Assembly (NCBI GenBank): GCA_002292285.1
Contig: DBBP01000008.1
Coordinates: forward strand, 372,001 to 436,000
Source: Proteobacteria bacterium UBA981
Lineage (GTDB): Bacteria > Pseudomonadota > Gammaproteobacteria > Ga0077536
Length of the DNA: 64,000 nt
Direction of reading: 5' to 3'
In this document: in pieces, positions 25,250-33,977 of the stretch
Layout: each line of letters opens with the position of its first letter
Position numbering within the stretch: position 1 is the first letter of the stretch
Made by a program: the position numbers and the translations under genes
Notes under the pieces: model-generated
The model's database searches: none
Seen by the model: the letters and a program-made list of their open reading frames with translations, nothing else
What the model was told of the DNA's origin: nothing

Positions 25250-27121
25250 ATGACCGACGACATGCCTCCAACAGATCGCAATGCCGACCGCGAGCGCAGC
25301 GGCCGGTGGTTGTCGGCGGTGCTTCTGGTTGGCGTAGCAGGCATTGCTGTGCGCTTGGTTCTCGATTTTGGCCAACCTCTGTTTACCGACGACATCTGGT
25401 GGCACCTGGCTCTGGGTCGTGTTTTTCTCGAGCTTGGCGCGCTGCCGCACGCAGAGCCGCTACTATTCACCTCACAAGAACACGTCCAGTTCTATCAGGA
25501 ATGGATGTTCGAGCTCGTGGTTGCCGCGCTGGACCGGTTTGGCGGACAAGGCTTGCTGCGCGCGACGCACGTGATCGTGGCAGCCGCCATTTTCCATCAA
25601 CTCTACGCATTCGCGCGCGCCCAGAAAACAGAGCGCGAAGTCGCGTTGGCCGTTGTCCTCACGCTCGCACTTTTTGCGTTCCAACGGCTAACCCAACTCC
25701 GGCCGCATTTGTTTTCGATTCTGTTTTTCTATCTGTTACTCAATCTCTACTGCGTACCGAAGCTCTCTTATTTCCGCGCAGCGAGCGTTGTCGTGGTCGC
25801 CGCGCTGTGGGCCAACTTTCACGCGATCGTTCTGGTGGTGTTTCCGTTCCTGGCGATCTATGCCGTAGTGGGTGAGCAATCATTGCGTATGCGCTCGTGG
25901 CGACACATTTGGGCCCTGTTTGCCGCGTTGTTCGTTGTCGTTATCAATCCACAGGGATTCCGCCTTTACTACTTTTACTTCATACACGATGCGAACAATT
26001 CCTTAATCCGAATCGTGGACGAATGGGGCAGGATCTTCGTTGTACCGCGCGGGTTCGAGCATGTCTTACCGTGGTCTTCGCTCCCGCTTCTAACGAGTTT
26101 TACGTTCGTAACCCTGATTTTCCTCGTCCAGGCGGCACGCATGCTGCGTCGAAATAAAGGCGCGTCCCAGGAACGACACTTGCCTGCCTATTTGATCGCA
26201 TGGGCTGCAATAAGTCTTATCGCAGCCGCACTCGCAGTACGCTTCCTATGGATGATGCCACTGGTCGTGCTCGCCGTCGCACGTGGGACCCCAATGCTGG
26301 CGATATCGCGGCGTTTTGCGCAGGGCGCATTGGCGGCCGTAATCCTGATGTCGTCTTTGCATCTGTCTTACTGGGGCAGCCCCGGCTATCACTATCCACT
26401 CGGCCGCAGCGCGCTCGGCTTATGGATATCGGCGCACGGGACGTACGGCAAGTTCATGCCGGATGCAATAACAGCCATCGAGAACAGCGGATTCCGGGGC
26501 AATCTGTACGCGCCTTATGCGCTCGGCGGTTATGCATCGTATCGTCTCTACCCTAAGGTCCGTTTGTTCCTGAATGGCCGTTACGATAGCTATCCGCGCC
26601 GCGTTTACGACGATCACTGGTTGGCTTTGCAGGGGGGACGTTCAATTCTCACCTTAATCGACAACTACGCGATCGATGGTTTTCTACTGCCTGTATCGGG
26701 TTCGTACTATAAGACCGTGCACTCGCTTCAAGTGTTGGGGTGGTGCCGGGCTTATCACGGCGAGACGGCGATATGGCTGCTAGCGCCTGCCCGAGCCGAG
26801 TCCGTACCTCGCTGTCTCAATCAAGGGCCCCGCGTGCACGACCAGGTCGAATCATTGCTGGCCGCGAGGCGGTTGCGGGACGCCCTGCAATTCGCTCTAA
26901 AGCACCATGACTTCGAACTTGCGAACGACATCGTCAGACGTCCGGAGGCGACCGAGTTGGTGCGCAATTCGAGGCAAAACCTGGGCGACCTATGCGCGTT
27001 ACACAAGCGGCTGATTGGTGAGTTAAACACCGAGACTTTGGGCGTGCACAACCCCAATGCGCGCCAGCTCGGGGCGGCCACGCGCATGTGCGATTTTTTC
27101 AAGCCGTTCGCGGCACCGTGA
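25250..27121 (+). CDS. Polytopic membrane protein, GT-C-like, unknown function
   Basis: A 623-residue protein with about ten predicted membrane helices between residues 20 and 400, then a soluble C-terminal region of some 220 residues. The first periplasmic loop has PLFTDDIWWHLALGR, an acidic motif placed as in GT-C glycosyltransferases (ArnT/PMT-like). The soluble part begins NLYAPYALGGYASYRLYP followed by LFLNGRYDSYPRRVYDDHW, a pattern recurring in uncharacterised bacterial membrane proteins of this type. It may transfer a sugar from a lipid donor, but no activity is established. No partner genes are obvious. Confidence 0.65.
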   Translation: MTDDMPPTDRNADRERSGRWLSAVLLVGVAGIAVRLVLDFGQPLFTDDIWWHLALGRVFLELGALPHAEPLLFTSQEHVQFYQEWMFELVVAALDRFGGQGLLRATHVIVAAAIFHQLYAFARAQKTEREVALAVVLTLALFAFQRLTQLRPHLFSILFFYLLLNLYCVPKLSYFRAASVVVVAALWANFHAIVLVVFPFLAIYAVVGEQSLRMRSWRHIWALFAALFVVVINPQGFRLYYFYFIHDANNSLIRIVDEWGRIFVVPRGFEHVLPWSSLPLLTSFTFVTLIFLVQAARMLRRNKGASQERHLPAYLIAWAAISLIAAALAVRFLWMMPLVVLAVARGTPMLAISRRFAQGALAAVILMSSLHLSYWGSPGYHYPLGRSALGLWISAHGTYGKFMPDAITAIENSGFRGNLYAPYALGGYASYRLYPKVRLFLNGRYDSYPRRVYDDHWLALQGGRSILTLIDNYAIDGFLLPVSGSYYKTVHSLQVLGWCRAYHGETAIWLLAPARAESVPRCLNQGPRVHDQVESLLAARRLRDALQFALKHHDFELANDIVRRPEATELVRNSRQNLGDLCALHKRLIGELNTETLGVHNPNARQLGAATRMCDFFKPFAAP

Positions 27122-27324
27122 CATCGCGGTCTCGGCTGGCACCCCCTCGCCTTTCGCGGGCAAGCTGTCGCCCGTCTTAAGGCATCGATCGCGTCGCTCT
27201 GACGATTGAACCGCAGAGCGAAGGAGTGGCCAGCGCGACGACGTCTTTCCTGCAACGCTTCGCTTTGGGTTGGGCAGAAACTTACGTCGCTTCATTCGGA
27301 CTTCTCGAATTTCGGCCATGTCTG

Positions 27325-27338
27325 TTGATCTACATCAA
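27325..27338. promoter_or_regulatory. Perfect FNR/ANR-type binding site
   Basis: TTGATCTACATCAA is an exact match to the FNR consensus TTGAT-N4-ATCAA. It is centred about 68 bp before the chosen start of the universal stress protein. If it acts as a class II activator site at -41.5, transcription would start near 27373, leaving a short leader with the AAGGA ribosome-binding site. Confidence 0.75.
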
Positions 27339-27398
27339 ATCAGGAGGATTGTTATTGCCTTTCAATGGGTTATCGGGAACTCAATAAGGACGATGATG

Positions 27399-28196
27399 AT
27401 GCTGCGAGATATCCTTGTACATATCGAGAGCACTGGCGACGGATCAGTCGCCGATTTCGCAGTGAAACTGGCGCTGAAACACGACGCTCGGCTAACTGGA
27501 CTGGCATTAACGCCACCTCCGCCACAGTATTACGATGGCGGCGGCGTCATAGCCTTGCCGGCGGTGAACGAAATAGCTCTGGCCGCAGAAGCACAGCAGA
27601 TTTTCGATCACGCCGTTGCCGACGCAACACTCTCGACAAGCTGGCGTGAGGCGGCTGGCCCGGCAGTGCGCGATCTTGCTTTGCACGCACGTTTTGCCGA
27701 CCTCGTCGTATTCAATCACGGCGACCCCAATTCGCTGTTCCCGAGTATCGCCAACGGTTTTATTCTGACCTCCGGACAACCGGCGCTGCTCGTACCGCAG
27801 GGCTGGCACGGTGAGTGTGTTGCAAACCGCGTGTTGGTGGCCTGGAACTCGACGCGCGAATCTGCGCGGGCTCTACACGACGCCTTGCCGCTGCTCACCA
27901 AAGCCGAATTCGTTAAGGTCGTCACCGTTGCTGAAGATGGCGTCGCAGACGAAGCAACTGAGGCGGGGCTCAGTATCGTCTCCCACCTGGGTGCGCACGG
28001 CGTCGATGCTGAGCTAACCTATGCCGACGTTTGTGACGACCCCGGACCGGCGCTATTGGCGCACGCCAGCGACGGCGAATGCGACTTGTTGGTCATGGGG
28101 CTTTATGGCCATTCACGACTTTCGGAGCTGATCTTCGGCGGTGCCAGCCACTCGGTACTGAAAGGCGTCCCGATACCAGTGCTGATGTCGCACTGA
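27399..28196 (+). CDS. Universal stress protein (tandem UspA-like)
   Basis: A 265-residue protein with two Usp-type halves. It starts MLRDILVHIESTGDG; the C-terminal half ends with the ATP-binding pattern LLVMGLYGHSRLSELIFGGASH and VLKGVPIPVLMSH. Three consecutive ATG codons (27393, 27396, 27399) are available; AAGGA at 27386-27390 best fits 27399. An exact FNR box upstream suggests induction on oxygen limitation, as known for Anr/FNR-controlled usp genes in other Gammaproteobacteria. It probably helps survival under energy stress. Confidence 0.88.
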   Translation: MLRDILVHIESTGDGSVADFAVKLALKHDARLTGLALTPPPPQYYDGGGVIALPAVNEIALAAEAQQIFDHAVADATLSTSWREAAGPAVRDLALHARFADLVVFNHGDPNSLFPSIANGFILTSGQPALLVPQGWHGECVANRVLVAWNSTRESARALHDALPLLTKAEFVKVVTVAEDGVADEATEAGLSIVSHLGAHGVDAELTYADVCDDPGPALLAHASDGECDLLVMGLYGHSRLSELIFGGASHSVLKGVPIPVLMSH

Positions 28197-28419
28197 ATCA
28201 CGTCAAGCTGCCACGGCGCGGATCGGAGCAGACGGGGTGCGGCTCGCGAAGGGGTCGTCATCTGCAATTCCCACAGGATGCTGTGGCGCATCACTGCCTT
28301 ATGACGTACTGATGTCTGCGAACAAGGTTCCTGCGCTCGATCACAGCGTGCGGCAGCAATCTAGATGGTCGTATCTGAAGATCTGTGCAATCGCCTGACC
28401 AGGAGCCGAACGAGCCCTG

Positions 28420-29181
28420 ATGCGAGCCGCACGCAGCTGGCATCAGCGCGATGGACCACGTTACCATCCGGGTCCAATAGACCCGAAAGTGAACGCGCCT
28501 GCAGTGGATGATCGCCCCCCAACCTCGCCACCAAAACCGGTCACACCGCGCGATGCGGCGAGCCTCGTGATCCATCGCGAATTTCGCGGCCACCACGAAG
28601 TTCTCATGGGTCGGCGTGGCAGCAGGGCACGTTTCAAACCGGGTGTTTACGTGTTCCCGGGTGGCGGACTGGAGCGCGCAGATTACCGCGTACAGCCATT
28701 GGGCGATCTGCATCATGAGATCCCGTCTCAAATGGCCGTCGGCCATTCGCTACGCAAAGCCAACGCACTTGCATTGGCAGCGGTGCGAGAAGCATTTGAA
28801 GAAGCCGGATTGTTATTCGGCGATGCCGGGGACGTTGGATCCGTCGCACACAACACCTGGCAAGAATTCCGCCGCCGCCAGGTCGCGCCGAACCTCGGTG
28901 AACTTCAGTTTCTTGGTCGCGCTATCACGCCAAGCTATCAGCCAATTCGCTTTCACGCGCGTTTCTTCTCTATTCCATTCGAACGCCTTAACGGTGAACT
29001 AGGCGGCGACGGTGAGCTGGAGGATTTGCGTTGGATTGGACTCGACGAAATCCATGGCCTGGAGATGATGATTGTGCAGGAAATGATTATGGCCACGCTG
29101 AAACGTCGCCTGGCGGGGCTTGACGCACCCGCGCAGCGTTTATTTTTCGGCTGGGGAAAGCGCAACGTCGTCGATGCCTGA
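28420..29181 (+). CDS. NUDIX hydrolase
   Basis: A protein of up to 253 residues with a NUDIX fold. The NUDIX box is spread over FPGGGLERAD and AAVREAFEEAGLLFGD, with a long insert of about 35 residues between the glycine part and REAFEEAG, as in NUDT19/CoA-type branches. The final helix-rich part includes MIVQEMIMATLKRRL. It may hydrolyse CoA derivatives or other nucleoside diphosphates. The start is uncertain: ATG at 28420 has a distant AGGAG, and a GTG near 28490 would give a shorter protein. Confidence 0.75.
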   Translation: MRAARSWHQRDGPRYHPGPIDPKVNAPAVDDRPPTSPPKPVTPRDAASLVIHREFRGHHEVLMGRRGSRARFKPGVYVFPGGGLERADYRVQPLGDLHHEIPSQMAVGHSLRKANALALAAVREAFEEAGLLFGDAGDVGSVAHNTWQEFRRRQVAPNLGELQFLGRAITPSYQPIRFHARFFSIPFERLNGELGGDGELEDLRWIGLDEIHGLEMMIVQEMIMATLKRRLAGLDAPAQRLFFGWGKRNVVDA

Positions 29182-29233
29182 GCTTTGACGGACATGCGGC
29201 TCACTCTGCAGTTGAGCGGCTCGTCGTGTCGAC

Positions 29234-29647
29234 TTAGTCTTTGAGTTTGCGCACCGGCGGACCCTTTAACTCAATCGTGTTGCCTTCCGGATCGGTCACG
29301 TAGATCGAAGGCCCAAAACCGTCAGCGCCGTAGCGCTCGGTGGTGTCCTGTGCGCTCACGCCACAGGCGTGCAGATGCTCGCGAATCGCAGTGTCATCAA
29401 ACGGATCAACGCGGACACAAAAATGGTCGAGGTTTCTGGCCTCGTCCGGTGGCGGACCGCCCGCTCTGCCAAGTTTGCTCTCGGCACCAACAATATCGAT
29501 GAGAATGTCGCCGGCACGCAACTGCATGAGTCCGATATCGAGCTGACGTTCCAGACTGGCCCCGAGCAGACGGCAATAAAAATCGCATAACGCCTGACTA
29601 TTACGAGCGCGCAGTACAACATGATCAAGGTGGATGTGGCTAAACAG
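29234..29647 (-). CDS. VOC (glyoxalase/dioxygenase superfamily) protein with CTG start
   Basis: A protein of 137 residues with the full VOC beta-alpha-beta fold when read from CTG at 29647. The N-terminus is then (M)FSHIHLDHVVLRARN, with the first metal-ligand histidine in LDHVV, followed by LCDFYCRLLGASLERQ; the end has SIYVTDPEGNTIELKG with the metal-binding glutamate near 126. The only canonical start (ATG at 29527) would remove the first 40 residues, including a metal ligand. AAGGAGG lies 7-8 bases before the CTG, so translation there is plausible. It follows the MFS gene stop (29662) by 14 bp. Confidence 0.75.
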   Translation of the reverse strand: MFSHIHLDHVVLRARNSQALCDFYCRLLGASLERQLDIGLMQLRAGDILIDIVGAESKLGRAGGPPPDEARNLDHFCVRVDPFDDTAIREHLHACGVSAQDTTERYGADGFGPSIYVTDPEGNTIELKGPPVRKLKD

Positions 29648-29661
29648 CGGATCGGCCTCCT

Positions 29662-30831
29662 TCAGCTTGGTAAAGTTTCCTCAACATATCGATAAACTAC
29701 AAAGCTACCCATCGCGCCCAGGGCACTCACACTGAGTGCGGCAACCGTCAATGGCGCCAGTAGCACGACAGAGCTGACCACCATCGGCCCGGCAGCGCCG
29801 CCGAAATCGGTCAGCAATCGCCATAGTCCTAAAAATTCGCCACGTTGCGCAGGCGGTGCCAAATCGGTCCCCAGGGTCATGATGATGCCGGTCGACAGGC
29901 CGTTCGCCAAACCAAACGCGATGCTGATGGCAAGCAGACCGGCGTAAGAATCAACCAGGGCCATACTCGCAAGGACCAATGTGAACAGAATAGCGCTCGG
30001 TACCGCCGTGCTGCGGCGCCCATGTCGGTCCATGAGCATCCCCGCCGGGTAAAACAGGGCAACGTCGACCAACGCGCCAATTGAGACCAGCAGCCCGATA
30101 CTTGCGGCATCAAGACCCAGTCCCACACCGAATAGCGGAATTAACACTGTCCGTGCGGCGCGCATCAACATAAAACTGATCGCCGCCACACCGGCCGATG
30201 CGAAAACACGTCGATGGGTGTGCGCCAAACGTGGAATGGCGTGCCATTTGAGAGCGGCCTGACTGGGCATTTCATGTCGGGCAGTAACACCGATGCATAG
30301 CACGCCCGTTACCACCATGAGAGCGCCAAGCAGGAACGTTATCGGATAGCCCACCAACAGGGCCAGGGCGCCACCAGCAAGTGGACCCAATAAGGCACCG
30401 GCACGCAGACTCCCGGCGATCATGGCGATTACGCGCCCCCGTTCAGCTCCGGCGAAATTCGCTGAGATGTAAGCCATGCGACCGAGTAGAAACGTGCTCC
30501 CGCCACAGCCGCTAACAAACGCGATGAGATAGAAGCCGGTAATGGCATCGGTGAACGCGTAGGCAAGAAATGCCGCACTGATGAGCAAACCCGCGCCGGC
30601 CATGACGAATTTGACGCTGAAGCGTGCAGCCAACATGCCGGCCGGGATATCCATAGCCATCATGCCAACGCCACGCCAGCCGACCACTGCCGCGGCTGCG
30701 GCCGGGCTGCCACCCAACTCAAGAACGTACAGAGGCAACAGGATCAACGATGCCTGGGCCGGGATGCCGAGCAATAACGACGGTAGGTAGAGCGGCAGTA
30801 GCGCTCGTCGATGGGCACTGCTCACTGGCAC
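29662..30831 (-). CDS. MFS transporter
   Basis: A 389-residue, 12-helix major facilitator protein. The cytoplasmic loop motif A is seen in the second half as MLMDRHGRRSTAV. Substrate cannot be predicted, though the family is usually a drug or metabolite exporter. It starts 3 bp after the stop of a DHA2-type MFS gene and is followed closely by a VOC gene, so these are co-transcribed, apparently with the acyl-CoA ligase and acyl-CoA dehydrogenase further upstream. Confidence 0.85.
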   Translation of the reverse strand: MPVSSAHRRALLPLYLPSLLLGIPAQASLILLPLYVLELGGSPAAAAAVVGWRGVGMMAMDIPAGMLAARFSVKFVMAGAGLLISAAFLAYAFTDAITGFYLIAFVSGCGGSTFLLGRMAYISANFAGAERGRVIAMIAGSLRAGALLGPLAGGALALLVGYPITFLLGALMVVTGVLCIGVTARHEMPSQAALKWHAIPRLAHTHRRVFASAGVAAISFMLMRAARTVLIPLFGVGLGLDAASIGLLVSIGALVDVALFYPAGMLMDRHGRRSTAVPSAILFTLVLASMALVDSYAGLLAISIAFGLANGLSTGIIMTLGTDLAPPAQRGEFLGLWRLLTDFGGAAGPMVVSSVVLLAPLTVAALSVSALGAMGSFVVYRYVEETLPS

Positions 30832-30834
30832 AAC

Positions 30835-32232
30835 TCAAGCGGCGCCATGCACGCGCCCCCGCGACATCGACAAGCCGGCGCCGACGGCGCACAACAAGGC
30901 GCCGAGGGCGAAACATATTTGGATGGTGTCCGCTAACGGACCGTACAACTCAGGTGTGATTTGGCGCGGTCCGAATGTCAGTGCGAAGATCATCGCCACC
31001 AGACCCATGCTCGTCATCTGACCGATGACTCGCATGACCGATATCGCACTTGCCGCACGACCGTAATCGCTCGGTCCGACAGCGCCCATAATGGCGTTGG
31101 CGTTTGGCGATGTGAACAAACTAAAACCGAGTCCGGTCACGACCAGGCACATCACCACACGGGTCAGCGAACTACTCACATCCAGGGTTGCCATGGCGAG
31201 CAGACCGACAGTGGTCAGGCCCATGCCGAGCGATGCGATCACACGCGGCTCAGTATTGTCCGACAGGCGTCCGGCGAACGGCGACATCGCCGCCATCATG
31301 AGTGGTTGGGCCATCATCACAAGTCCAGCAGTACTCGGTGGCACGGCTTTTAAATATTGCAGATAAAGACTCACCAGCACGACGTTTGCGAACGTTGCGG
31401 TATACATGGCCAAGGAGGTGAGACAGGACATGGTGAAGATGCGATTGGTGTAGAACAAGCCAACGTCAAACAGCGGATGCGGATGGCGATGCTCATGGCG
31501 GAAAAACAACCAAATGCCGGCGCTACCGGCGACCACCAGACTGAACCCAACTGCGCTCGGCAGCCACGACACACCAGTCATCAGGGTCACAATCGCCACA
31601 CCGTATAGAAACGCACCGAGCACATCGAACTTACCGCGTTCATCTGCCCGCCACTCGATCGGCAAGCGCGTGAGGCCGATATAAAGGACGACTAATGCGA
31701 GTGGCACATGGATAAAAAATGCGGCTCGCCAACTGACGAACTCAACCAGCCAGCCCGCTGCCATCGGGCCAAGTGATAATCCGAGATAAATCGCCGATAC
31801 GGTGTAGCCGATCGCTGTTCCGCGTCGTGCCGGTGGGAACACCGAAGAGATGATCGCAACATTAGTTGAAAACACCATCGCGGACGCCATGCCCTGGCAC
31901 AGGCGCCCTATGATGAGTTGCGTTTCAGATTGTGCGAGACCGGTAAAAATCGAGGTCACAACGACGCCGAGGGTGCCGAGCAGATAGATTCGCTTGCGAC
32001 CGTACATGTCGGCCAGCCGCCCGAAGCTCAGCACGCACACCGCACTCGCCATCAGGTAGCTCATCGGAATCCAGCTAAGCGTTACCGCGTCGAGCTCGAG
32101 TTCGAGCGCCATTTGGGGCAGCGCAACGTTAACCCCGGTCAACATCATTGCCGTGCTGACCGAGTTCAACATCACGAGCACCACTGCGACGCGCTGGATG
32201 GTGGCGTCGGTGGTATCAGTTCCCGCGTTCAA
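30835..32232 (-). CDS. DHA2-family MFS drug/metabolite transporter (EmrB/QacA-like)
   Basis: A 465-residue membrane protein with 14 predicted helices. It shows TGVNVALPQMALELELDAVTLS and SYLMASAVCVLSFGRLADMYGRKR, the N-terminal DHA2 signature and motif A, then GMASAMVFSTNVAII and GTAIGYTVSAIYLGLSLGP (motif C). It probably exports hydrophobic or amphipathic compounds using the proton gradient. Having two exporters behind acyl-CoA enzyme genes suggests removal of a pathway intermediate or toxic substrate (inference). Confidence 0.85.
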   Translation of the reverse strand: MNAGTDTTDATIQRVAVVLVMLNSVSTAMMLTGVNVALPQMALELELDAVTLSWIPMSYLMASAVCVLSFGRLADMYGRKRIYLLGTLGVVVTSIFTGLAQSETQLIIGRLCQGMASAMVFSTNVAIISSVFPPARRGTAIGYTVSAIYLGLSLGPMAAGWLVEFVSWRAAFFIHVPLALVVLYIGLTRLPIEWRADERGKFDVLGAFLYGVAIVTLMTGVSWLPSAVGFSLVVAGSAGIWLFFRHEHRHPHPLFDVGLFYTNRIFTMSCLTSLAMYTATFANVVLVSLYLQYLKAVPPSTAGLVMMAQPLMMAAMSPFAGRLSDNTEPRVIASLGMGLTTVGLLAMATLDVSSSLTRVVMCLVVTGLGFSLFTSPNANAIMGAVGPSDYGRAASAISVMRVIGQMTSMGLVAMIFALTFGPRQITPELYGPLADTIQICFALGALLCAVGAGLSMSRGRVHGAA

Positions 32233-32311
32233 GCGCGTGTCCCGAATATCTTGTTCGCCTCGTATCGCTTACCGACAGCACCCGTTAGCGAGGGGTTGCC
32301 AGCGCCCGCAT

Positions 32312-33943
32312 TCAGGACGCATCCGTTTCGAGTGCTCGCAACTCGACCCGGCGAATCTTCCCGCTAACGGTTTTCGGCAGGGCGTCGACGAACTGAATCT
32401 TGCGCGGGTACTTGTACGGTGCCGTGACGTTTTTCACGTGGTCCTTCAATTCCTGGGCCAAGGCGTCAGTGCCGGTAATGCCTGGCGCCAAAACGACAAA
32501 CGCCTTAACTACGGCGCCACGTGTTTCATCCGGGCTGGCCACGACTGCAGATTCGACCACCGCCGCATGCTCGATTAAAGCGCTCTCAACCTCGAATGGG
32601 CCGATGCGGTACCCAGCCGACAAAATCACATCGTCGGCCCGGCTCACGAACCAGAAATAGCCATCGTCATCGATGTAGCCGCGGTCACCGGTGATGTACC
32701 AATCGCCGACGAAACACGCATCGAACCGTTCCTTGTCGCCGCGATACTCGGTAAACAGGCCGGGCGCGCGATTAGGCTTAACGCGGATCGCGATATCGCC
32801 CTCCTCGTTTGCTGCCACAGTCTGGCCGTCGTTATCGATGATCGCCATATCGATTCCCGGCATGGGCTTGCCCATGGAGCCAAAACGCGGCTCGAGAAAC
32901 GGGAAATTTCCGCACACCAGCACCGTTTCCGTCTGGCCGTAACCATCTCGAATCACGATGTCTGTCGCCCGTTTCCAGGTTTCAATAACCTCGGGATTCA
33001 ATGGCTCGCCGGCGCCGACACAATGGCGCAGGTGTGGAAACTTGTATTGCGTTAAATCCTGCTGCACCAGCATGCGGTAAATCGTCGGCGCGCCGCACAT
33101 CGTGGTGACCGGATGCGTGCTCAGCAGCTGCAGACTCTTGACCGGGTCGAAAACCGCCGTGTGGTGCACGAATAACGTAGTGCCCTGATTCCATGGCCCG
33201 AAGTAACTCGAATACGCAGCCTTGGCCCAGCCTGTGTCGCTGATATTCCAATGTAGATCATCGGCACTCAAATCAAGCCAGTACTTGCCGGTAATCTTGT
33301 GTGCCAATCCGTAGCCGTGCACGTGGATTGTCATTTTCGGGTAGCCGGTCGTGCCCGAAGTGAAATAACACAAAGCGTCTTCATCAAACGCGGTGTCGGC
33401 TGTTTGAAATTCGTCACTGGCACTATCGACGATGGCATCGTAAGACAGCCAACCTGCGCGCTCCCCTTCGACCAACACCCGTGTGTGCATGGTTTTGCAC
33501 TCGCTGGCAACTTCATCAAGCTTGGGCGCGTTATCGACATCAGTTATGAAACACACTGCCCCGGCCGCATTCATGCGGTAGGCGATGTCCTTCGGCGACA
33601 GCTGAGTCGTCCCCGGCGAGCACACCACACCCATGCGCAGGCACGCGGTAATAATTTCCCACCACTCGATGTTTCGACCCAGGACCAGCACCACTGTATC
33701 GCCACGCTTGACGCCGGCTGCAGCCAGAGCATTGGCGAGACGGCACGAGCGGCGTGCAAGTTCGGCGAAGGTTAAACGCTTGCGATTATCGGAGTCGTCA
33801 ATCCAGTCGATCGCCAGGTTGTCGGGGTCTGCGGCGGCCCATTTATCGATGACATCGCGTGCGAAATTAAAGCGGGCGGGCGGTTGCCAATCGAAATCGG
33901 CGCGGGCGTCATCATAGTTCGTCAGCTTGGCGGAGGTGTTCAT
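32312..33943 (-). CDS. AMP-dependent acyl-CoA synthetase (medium-chain type)
   Basis: A 543-residue ANL-superfamily ligase resembling ACSM-type medium-chain acyl-CoA synthetases. ATP-binding motif YFTSGTTGYPKMTIH, adenylate segment IRDGYGQTETVLVCG, hinge TGDRGYIDDDGYFWFVSRADD and the C-terminal lysine segment PKTVSGKIRRVELR are intact. It should activate a carboxylic acid to its CoA thioester. AAGAGA precedes the ATG. It lies 34 bp after the acyl-CoA dehydrogenase gene, so activation and the first oxidation step are probably co-expressed. Confidence 0.88.
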   Translation of the reverse strand: MNTSAKLTNYDDARADFDWQPPARFNFARDVIDKWAAADPDNLAIDWIDDSDNRKRLTFAELARRSCRLANALAAAGVKRGDTVVLVLGRNIEWWEIITACLRMGVVCSPGTTQLSPKDIAYRMNAAGAVCFITDVDNAPKLDEVASECKTMHTRVLVEGERAGWLSYDAIVDSASDEFQTADTAFDEDALCYFTSGTTGYPKMTIHVHGYGLAHKITGKYWLDLSADDLHWNISDTGWAKAAYSSYFGPWNQGTTLFVHHTAVFDPVKSLQLLSTHPVTTMCGAPTIYRMLVQQDLTQYKFPHLRHCVGAGEPLNPEVIETWKRATDIVIRDGYGQTETVLVCGNFPFLEPRFGSMGKPMPGIDMAIIDNDGQTVAANEEGDIAIRVKPNRAPGLFTEYRGDKERFDACFVGDWYITGDRGYIDDDGYFWFVSRADDVILSAGYRIGPFEVESALIEHAAVVESAVVASPDETRGAVVKAFVVLAPGITGTDALAQELKDHVKNVTAPYKYPRKIQFVDALPKTVSGKIRRVELRALETDAS

Positions 33944-33977
33944 GAAAAAATCTCTTCAGCACAAAGTCAAGGTAAGG

